Shown: positions 59,904 through 64,000 of the stretch, one piece after another
Position numbering within the stretch: the first letter of the stretch is position 1
How the letters are laid out: every line of letters starts with the position of its first letter
From: UBA3537 sp045561735
Lineage (GTDB): Bacteria; Bacteroidota; Bacteroidia; Flavobacteriales; Flavobacteriaceae
Length of the DNA stretch: 64,000 nucleotides
Direction of reading: 5' to 3'
Assembly (NCBI GenBank): GCA_045561735.1
Contig: JBJKXC010000031.1
Location: 1-64,000, forward strand
Notes under the pieces: generated by a model
The model's database searches: none
The model's input: only the letters and a program-made list of their open reading frames with translations
Told to the model about the DNA's origin: nothing
Program-made: the position numbers and the translations under genes

Positions 59904-60356
59904 TTAAAGCGTTATCGCCTCACCGCCTGCTGCCTCAATCGCTGCTTTCGCAGTAGCAGTAAATTTGTGTGCGGAAACCTTTAGCTTTGTTTTTAATTCA
60001 CCGCGTCCTAGAATTTTAACCAATTCATTTTTTCGAGCCAATCGCAACTCTACAATGTTATTAAAATCTAAGGTCGACTTAATTTTTTTGTTGTCCACTA
60101 ACATTTGAATGGTGTCAAGGTTGATCCCTTGATACTCTTTTCGATTGATGTTATTGAAACCAAATTTTGGGACCCTTCTTTGAAGTGGCATTTGACCCCC
60201 TTCAAATCCAATTTTTCTTGAGTATCCAGAACGCGACTTCGCTCCCTTGTGACCACGAGTAGCAGTCCCTCCTTTACCAGAGCCTTGGCCTCTTCCGACG
60301 CGTTTTCCTGGGCTTTGAACGGAACCTTTTGCGGGTTTTAAATTACTTAAATTCAT
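59904..60356 (-). CDS. rplO: 50S ribosomal protein L15
   Basis: A 150-residue L15 with the Gly/Arg-rich N-terminus KRVGRGQGSGKGGTATRGHKG and RVPKFGFNNINRKEY, and the C-terminal AHKFTATAKAAIEAAGG. It lies between rpmD and secY. Confidence 0.98.
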   Translation of the reverse strand: MNLSNLKPAKGSVQSPGKRVGRGQGSGKGGTATRGHKGAKSRSGYSRKIGFEGGQMPLQRRVPKFGFNNINRKEYQGINLDTIQMLVDNKKIKSTLDFNNIVELRLARKNELVKILGRGELKTKLKVSAHKFTATAKAAIEAAGGEAITL

Positions 60357-60372
60357 TTTTCAATTGTATTTT

Positions 60373-60552
60373 TTAGGCTTCTTCAACAGAAACTAAATGT
60401 TTTACTTTTTTTACCATTCCCATTATGTTTGGGGTGGCTTCATGCTCTACAGTTTGACCAATTTTCTTGAGACCCAAGGCTTCTAATGTAAGCTTTTGTC
60501 TCTTGGTTCTATTGATCGCACTTTTTTGCTTTGTTACTTTTATCTTCGCCAT
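60373..60552 (-). CDS. rpmD: 50S ribosomal protein L30
   Basis: A 59-residue frame beginning MAKIKVTKQKSAI and containing RQKLTLEALGLKKIG and PNIMGMVKKVKHLV, the complete small L30. It sits in its usual place between rpsE and rplO, with gaps of 12 and 16 bases. Confidence 0.96.
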   Translation of the reverse strand: MAKIKVTKQKSAINRTKRQKLTLEALGLKKIGQTVEHEATPNIMGMVKKVKHLVSVEEA

Positions 60553-60564
60553 GGCTTCTTAAAA

Positions 60565-61089
60565 TTATCCGTTAAATACTTTTTCAAGCGAAATCCCACG
60601 CTCATGGGCAATTTTCTTTGCATCTCTTAACTGCAATAATGCATCAAAAGTTGCCTTTACTACGTTGTGTGGATTTGAAGAGCCTTGTGATTTTGAAAGG
60701 ACATCATGTACACCCACAGCTTCCAATACAATACGAACTGCACCGCCTGCAATCACCCCTGTACCAGGAGCAGCAGGAATCAAATTAACACGTGCACCGC
60801 CGTACTTACCTTTTTGTTCGTGTGGCAGTGTCCCTTTCAGAATAGGAATTCGCACCAAATTTTTCTTAGCATCTTCGACAGCTTTGGCAATTGCGCTAGC
60901 TACATCCTTAGATTTTCCCAATCCATGGCCTACAACACCTGCCTCATTTCCAACTACAACAATGGCTGAAAATCCGAAGGCACGCCCTCCTTTTGTTACT
61001 TTAGTGACTCTTTGCACCCCTACCAATCGGTCTTTTAATTCCAAACCACTTGGTTTTACGAGTTCTGCGCTTTTGTATTTTTGATACAT
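60565..61089 (-). CDS. rpsE: 30S ribosomal protein S5
   Basis: A 174-residue S5 with the N-terminal double-stranded-RNA-like domain VQRVTKVTKGGRAFGFSAIVVVG and the C-terminal PAAPGTGVIAGGAVRIVLE and SSNPHNVVKATFDAL. S5 contributes to decoding accuracy. It follows rplR by four bases. Confidence 0.98.
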   Translation of the reverse strand: MYQKYKSAELVKPSGLELKDRLVGVQRVTKVTKGGRAFGFSAIVVVGNEAGVVGHGLGKSKDVASAIAKAVEDAKKNLVRIPILKGTLPHEQKGKYGGARVNLIPAAPGTGVIAGGAVRIVLEAVGVHDVLSKSQGSSNPHNVVKATFDALLQLRDAKKIAHERGISLEKVFNG

Positions 61090-61093
61090 ATTC

Positions 61094-61450
61094 TTAAAAT
61101 TTAAGTCCGGCTTCTCTTGCGCCTTCTGCTAATGATTTTACTCTTCCGTGATATAAATAACCGCCTCTGTCAAATGATACTCCAGAGACACCCGCTTTGA
61201 TGGCTTTTTCAGCAACTGACTTTCCTACCAAATTAGCGATTTCGGTTTTGGTTCCTTTTTCGGAACTTAGATCCTTATCTCTTGAGGACGCTGCTGCAAT
61301 GGTAACCCCTGTTACATCATTGACCAACTGGGCATAAATTTCTTTATTGCTTCTGTATACAGCTAATCGAGGCTGAGCATCAGTTCCAGAAACTGTTTTT
61401 CTGATTCTGTTTTTAATGCGTTGTCTTCTTTGTGTTTTTGTAAGTGCCAT
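61094..61450 (-). CDS. rplR: 50S ribosomal protein L18
   Basis: A 118-residue 5S-rRNA-binding protein with RIRKTVSGTDAQPRLAVYRSNK and the C-terminal FDRGGYLYHGRVKSLAEGAREAGL. It lies between rplF and rpsE. Confidence 0.98.
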   Translation of the reverse strand: MALTKTQRRQRIKNRIRKTVSGTDAQPRLAVYRSNKEIYAQLVNDVTGVTIAAASSRDKDLSSEKGTKTEIANLVGKSVAEKAIKAGVSGVSFDRGGYLYHGRVKSLAEGAREAGLKF

Positions 61451-61461
61451 AAGCTTTGTTA

Positions 61462-62004
61462 TTATGCTGATTTACCTGCTTTTCTTCTTATTTGCTCACC
61501 GACAAATTTGATACCTTTCCCTTTGTAAGGCTCTGGTTTTCTAAATCCTCGGATTTTGGCAGCGACTTGACCTACAAGTTGCTTGTCAAAAGAAGTGAGT
61601 TTAATAATTGGGTTTTGTCCTTTTTCACTGATGGTTTCTACTTTGACCTCAGGCGCAATATTAAGTACAATATTATGTGAAAATCCTAAAGCCAAATCAA
61701 GTTTATTTCCTTGATTATTTGCTCTGTAACCAACCCCAACAAGTTCCAATTCTTTGGTCCAACCTGTAGTTACACCTTGGATCATGTTACTGAGCAAAGC
61801 TCTGTAGAGTCCGTGCTTGGCTCTGTGGTCTTTATGTTCAGAAGAACGTTCTACCGTTATAATATTTTCTTCAACTTTAAAGCTAACTGCAGAATATTCC
61901 TGGGTCAACTCTCCAAGCTTTCCTTTTACAGTAATTACACTCTCTGTGATATCGACTGTGACACCTTCTGGAATTGTAATTGGATTATTTCCTATTCTAG
62001 ACAT
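61462..62004 (-). CDS. rplF: 50S ribosomal protein L6
   Basis: A 180-residue L6 with the N-terminal SRIGNNPITIPEGVTV, the linker LELVGVGYRANNQG and the C-terminal FRKPEPYKGKGIKFVGEQIRRK-type segment (residues of about 153-175). It binds the sarcin-ricin loop region. It is 17 bases after rpsH. Confidence 0.98.
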   Translation of the reverse strand: MSRIGNNPITIPEGVTVDITESVITVKGKLGELTQEYSAVSFKVEENIITVERSSEHKDHRAKHGLYRALLSNMIQGVTTGWTKELELVGVGYRANNQGNKLDLALGFSHNIVLNIAPEVKVETISEKGQNPIIKLTSFDKQLVGQVAAKIRGFRKPEPYKGKGIKFVGEQIRRKAGKSA

Positions 62005-62021
62005 TTCTTAATTCTTTAAAT

Positions 62022-62420
62022 TTAATAAACGTAACATATAACCTCACCACCTACATTTTCGCGTTGGGCTTGTTTCGCTGTCATCACTCCGTGGGAAGTA
62101 GAAACAATGGCGATTCCAAGACCGTTAAGGATTCGAGGCAGCTCACTAGAACTTGCATATTTACGCAAACCAGGCTTACTGATTCTTTGAATTTTCTTGA
62201 TGACTGATTCTTTGGTATCCTTGGTGTATTTAAGTGCAATCTTAATAATACCCTGACTCGTAGAATCGTCAAACTTGTAACTTAAAATATAGCCCTGATC
62301 GAACAATATTTTAGTCATTTCCTTTTTTAAATTAGAGGCGGGGATTTCAACCACTCTGTGGTTGGCACGCACTGCGTTTCTAATTCTTGTCAAATAATCC
62401 GCTATTGGATCTGTATTCAT
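62022..62420 (-). CDS. rpsH: 30S ribosomal protein S8
   Basis: A 132-residue S8 with DPIADYLTRIRNA at the N-terminus and the C-terminal GLGIAIVSTSHGVMTAKQAQ, the conserved rRNA-binding STSxG motif. It binds helix 21 of 16S rRNA. It is 66 bases downstream of rpsN. Confidence 0.98.
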   Translation of the reverse strand: MNTDPIADYLTRIRNAVRANHRVVEIPASNLKKEMTKILFDQGYILSYKFDDSTSQGIIKIALKYTKDTKESVIKKIQRISKPGLRKYASSSELPRILNGLGIAIVSTSHGVMTAKQAQRENVGGEVICYVY

Positions 62421-62486
62421 AGTTATTAATTTTTAGTCTTGGTTTTCTATTGCTAGAACCTAAAACCCGTTTATAATTCTTATTTT

Positions 62487-62756
62487 TTACCAGCTGGCTT
62501 TTCTAACCCCTGGAATCAATCCTTTGTTTGCCATTTCTCTAAACATGACTCTTGAAATTCCAAACTGTCGCATGTAACCTTTTGGACGCCCCGTTAGTTT
62601 ACATCTGTTGTGCATGCGAACTGGAGACGCATTTTTTGGTAATTTTTGAAGCCCCTCAAAATCACCTGCTTCTTTTAAAGCTTTGCGTTTTTCGGCATAT
62701 TTAGCGACTGTTTTTGCACGTTTTACCTCACGGGCTTTCATTGATTCTTTTGCCAT
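62487..62756 (-). CDS. rpsN: 30S ribosomal protein S14, zinc-free type
   Basis: An 89-residue S14 with MAKESMKAREVKR, RMHNRCKLTGRPKGYMRQF and the C-terminal MANKGLIPGVRKASW. It is the long form without the CxxC zinc motifs; only one Cys is present. It follows rplE after two bases. Confidence 0.98.
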   Translation of the reverse strand: MAKESMKAREVKRAKTVAKYAEKRKALKEAGDFEGLQKLPKNASPVRMHNRCKLTGRPKGYMRQFGISRVMFREMANKGLIPGVRKASW

Positions 62757-62758
62757 GA

Positions 62759-63310
62759 TTAATTCTTTTTAAATGGAATTCCTAGTTCTGTTAGTAATGA
62801 TTTTGCTTCTTTGTCTGTTTCAGCAGTGGTTACAAATGAAACATCCATTCCCGAAATTTTATTCACCTTATCGATATTGATCTCTGGAAATATAATTTGT
62901 TCTGTAATTCCCAAGTTATAGTTTCCACGACCATCAAACCCATTGGCTTTGATGCCTCCAAAATCTCTTACTCGTGGCAATGCCGATGTGACCAATCGGT
63001 CTAAAAATTCATACATACGCTCCCCACGTAAGGTTACTTTAACTCCAATTGGCATGCCTTTTCTTAATTTAAAAGAGGCGACATCTTTCTTGGATATAGT
63101 CGCGACAGCTTTTTGTCCTGAAATGGTTGTAATTTCTTCAACCGCATGGTCAATGAGTTTTTTATCGGCAACAGCAGCACCGACTCCCTTAGAAATTACA
63201 ATTTTCTTAAGCTTGGGAACTTGCATTACATTTTTGTAACCAAACTCTTCCGTAAGCGCAGACACTACCTTGTCTTTATATTCTTGTTTTAATCTTGGTG
63301 TATACGTCAT
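62759..63310 (-). CDS. rplE: 50S ribosomal protein L5
   Basis: A 183-residue L5 with NVMQVPKLKKIVISKGVG, TISGQKAVATISKKDVASFKLR-type central part, PIGVKVTLRGERMYEFLDRL and NYNLGITEQIIFPEI. It binds 5S rRNA and tRNA in the P site. It follows rplX after five bases. Confidence 0.98.
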   Translation of the reverse strand: MTYTPRLKQEYKDKVVSALTEEFGYKNVMQVPKLKKIVISKGVGAAVADKKLIDHAVEEITTISGQKAVATISKKDVASFKLRKGMPIGVKVTLRGERMYEFLDRLVTSALPRVRDFGGIKANGFDGRGNYNLGITEQIIFPEINIDKVNKISGMDVSFVTTAETDKEAKSLLTELGIPFKKN

Positions 63311-63315
63311 AACTC

Positions 63316-63627
63316 TTAAATTACTTCGTTAGATTTTTTGGCAAAGCGAACTTTCTTCCCATCTTCCATTCTATAACCCACACGTGTAGCTTCACCCTTA
63401 GAGTTTAAAAGAGAAAGGTTGGAGATTTGAATCGCTGCTTCCTTTTCTACAATACCACCTTGAGGACTTTGTGCATTTGGTTTCATATGTTTTTTAATCA
63501 TATTTACCCCCTCAACAATGGCTTTATTTTTTTCAATGAAGACCGTTAGTACCTTGCCTTCAGACCCTTTGTGGTCGCCAGAAATTATCCGTACTGTGTC
63601 TCCTGTTTTAATCTTCAGCTTTCCCAT
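63316..63627 (-). CDS. rplX: 50S ribosomal protein L24
   Basis: A 103-residue L24 with a KOW motif (GDTVRIISGDHKGSEGKVL) and VEGVNMIKKHMKPNAQSPQGG, IVEKEAAIQISNLSL. It initiates 50S assembly. It lies 13 bases after rplN. Confidence 0.98.
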   Translation of the reverse strand: MGKLKIKTGDTVRIISGDHKGSEGKVLTVFIEKNKAIVEGVNMIKKHMKPNAQSPQGGIVEKEAAIQISNLSLLNSKGEATRVGYRMEDGKKVRFAKKSNEVI

Positions 63628-63640
63628 GTCTGTTTTGTGT

Positions 63641-64000
63641 TTAAAGCACTTCTGGTGCTAATGATACAATTTTCATGAATTTTTTGTCTCTCAGCTCTCT
63701 GGCAACAGGGCCAAATACACGAGTTCCGCGCATTTCTCCAACAGCGTCTAAAAGAACACAAGCGTTGTCATCGAAACGAATGTAAGAGCCATCAGGGCGT
63801 CTTACTTCTTTTACAGTTCTCACAACAACAGCTGTTGAAACTGCACCTTTTTTGATGGTCCCGTTTGGAGTAGCATCTTTGACGGAAACCACAATTTTAT
63901 CGCCAAGTGAGGCGTATCTGCGCTTGGTTCCACCTAAAACACGGATGGTTAATACCTCCTTTGCTCCAGTGTTGTCAGCTACCTTTAACCTTGATTCTTG
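63641..64000 (-). CDS. rplN: 50S ribosomal protein L14, N-terminus cut by the window end
   Basis: The frame runs off the right edge. The 119 visible residues start QESRLKVADNTGAKEVLTIR and continue with SVKDATPNGTIKKG, VVRTVKEVRRPDGSYIRFDDNA and the terminal REKFMKI-type segment (here RDKFMKIVSLAPEVL). Only about three residues at the N-terminus are missing relative to the usual L14. It is upstream of rplX in the operon. Confidence 0.97.
   Translation of the reverse strand, partial: QESRLKVADNTGAKEVLTIRVLGGTKRRYASLGDKIVVSVKDATPNGTIKKGAVSTAVVVRTVKEVRRPDGSYIRFDDNACVLLDAVGEMRGTRVFGPVARELRDKKFMKIVSLAPEVL

Noticed and set aside
60665..61084. A 139-codon plus-strand frame opposite rpsE
   Set aside because: rpsE is a complete, conserved gene on the other strand; the antisense frame has no recognisable domain and reflects codon composition.

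Overview
The window is a low-GC chromosomal segment from a member of the Bacteroidota, almost certainly a Flavobacteriaceae-type flavobacterium. The evidence is a type IX secretion gene (porT), Omp28-like and DUF6029 outer-membrane proteins, a short sigma-A, a CtlX citrulline hydrolase, and the flavobacterial promoter element TAnnTTTG in front of many genes instead of an E. coli-like -10 box. Nearly all genes are intact, closely packed housekeeping genes. No rRNA, CRISPR array, prophage or complete insertion sequence was seen.

Layout. 0-4.1 kb: the 3' end of pruA, then an envelope module (Omp28-like lipoprotein, TlpA-like thioredoxin protein, DUF6029 barrel). 4.1-14.9 kb: rsmG, a fatty-acid desaturase, a class I aminotransferase, the TrkH/TrkA potassium system, ubiE (whose first 20 codons are out of frame), porT, a TrmH-type methyltransferase and a TamL-like lipidated BamA/TamA protein. 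15.0-21.4 kb: fructose-bisphosphate aldolase, accD, rpsO, pnp, sigA and rpe, with structured leaders in front of rpsO and pnp. 21.4-26.1 kb: a small AT-rich accessory strip next to tRNA-Arg(TCG). It holds a cupin, a repeat-bearing lipoprotein, an acyltransferase-3 protein and a beta-propeller lipoprotein, separated by diverged copies of one DNA element that also lies at the 3' flank of the tRNA.

26.1-42.1 kb: the division and cell-wall (dcw) cluster on the minus strand, in transcription order mraZ-rsmH-ftsL-ftsI-murE-mraY-murD-ftsW-murG-murC-ftsQ-ftsA-ftsZ. It starts at a promoter overlapped by three MraZ-type boxes, ends at a strong hairpin terminator, and is followed by a yqeY-like gene. 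murF and ddl are absent. 42.3-45.3 kb: a hydrolase, engB and the mlaE/mlaF pair on the plus strand. 45.3-55.1 kb, minus strand: a DUF389 membrane protein, a SprT-like protein, argS, two guanidino-group-modifying enzymes (ctlX and a DDAH-like protein), gltA, eno and carA. 55.1-64 kb: the 3' two-thirds of the large ribosomal operon, from rplN (cut by the window end) to rplQ, including secY, infA, rpmJ and rpoA, and closed by a terminator.

The most interesting points are the repeat-punctuated accessory strip at tRNA-Arg with an integrase-like relic and its promoter, the displaced reading frame at the start of ubiE, and candidate RNA leaders of pnp, rpsD and rpsO. Several genes have in-frame TTG-initiated extensions that run through a recognisable promoter; for these the internal ATG was chosen as start.
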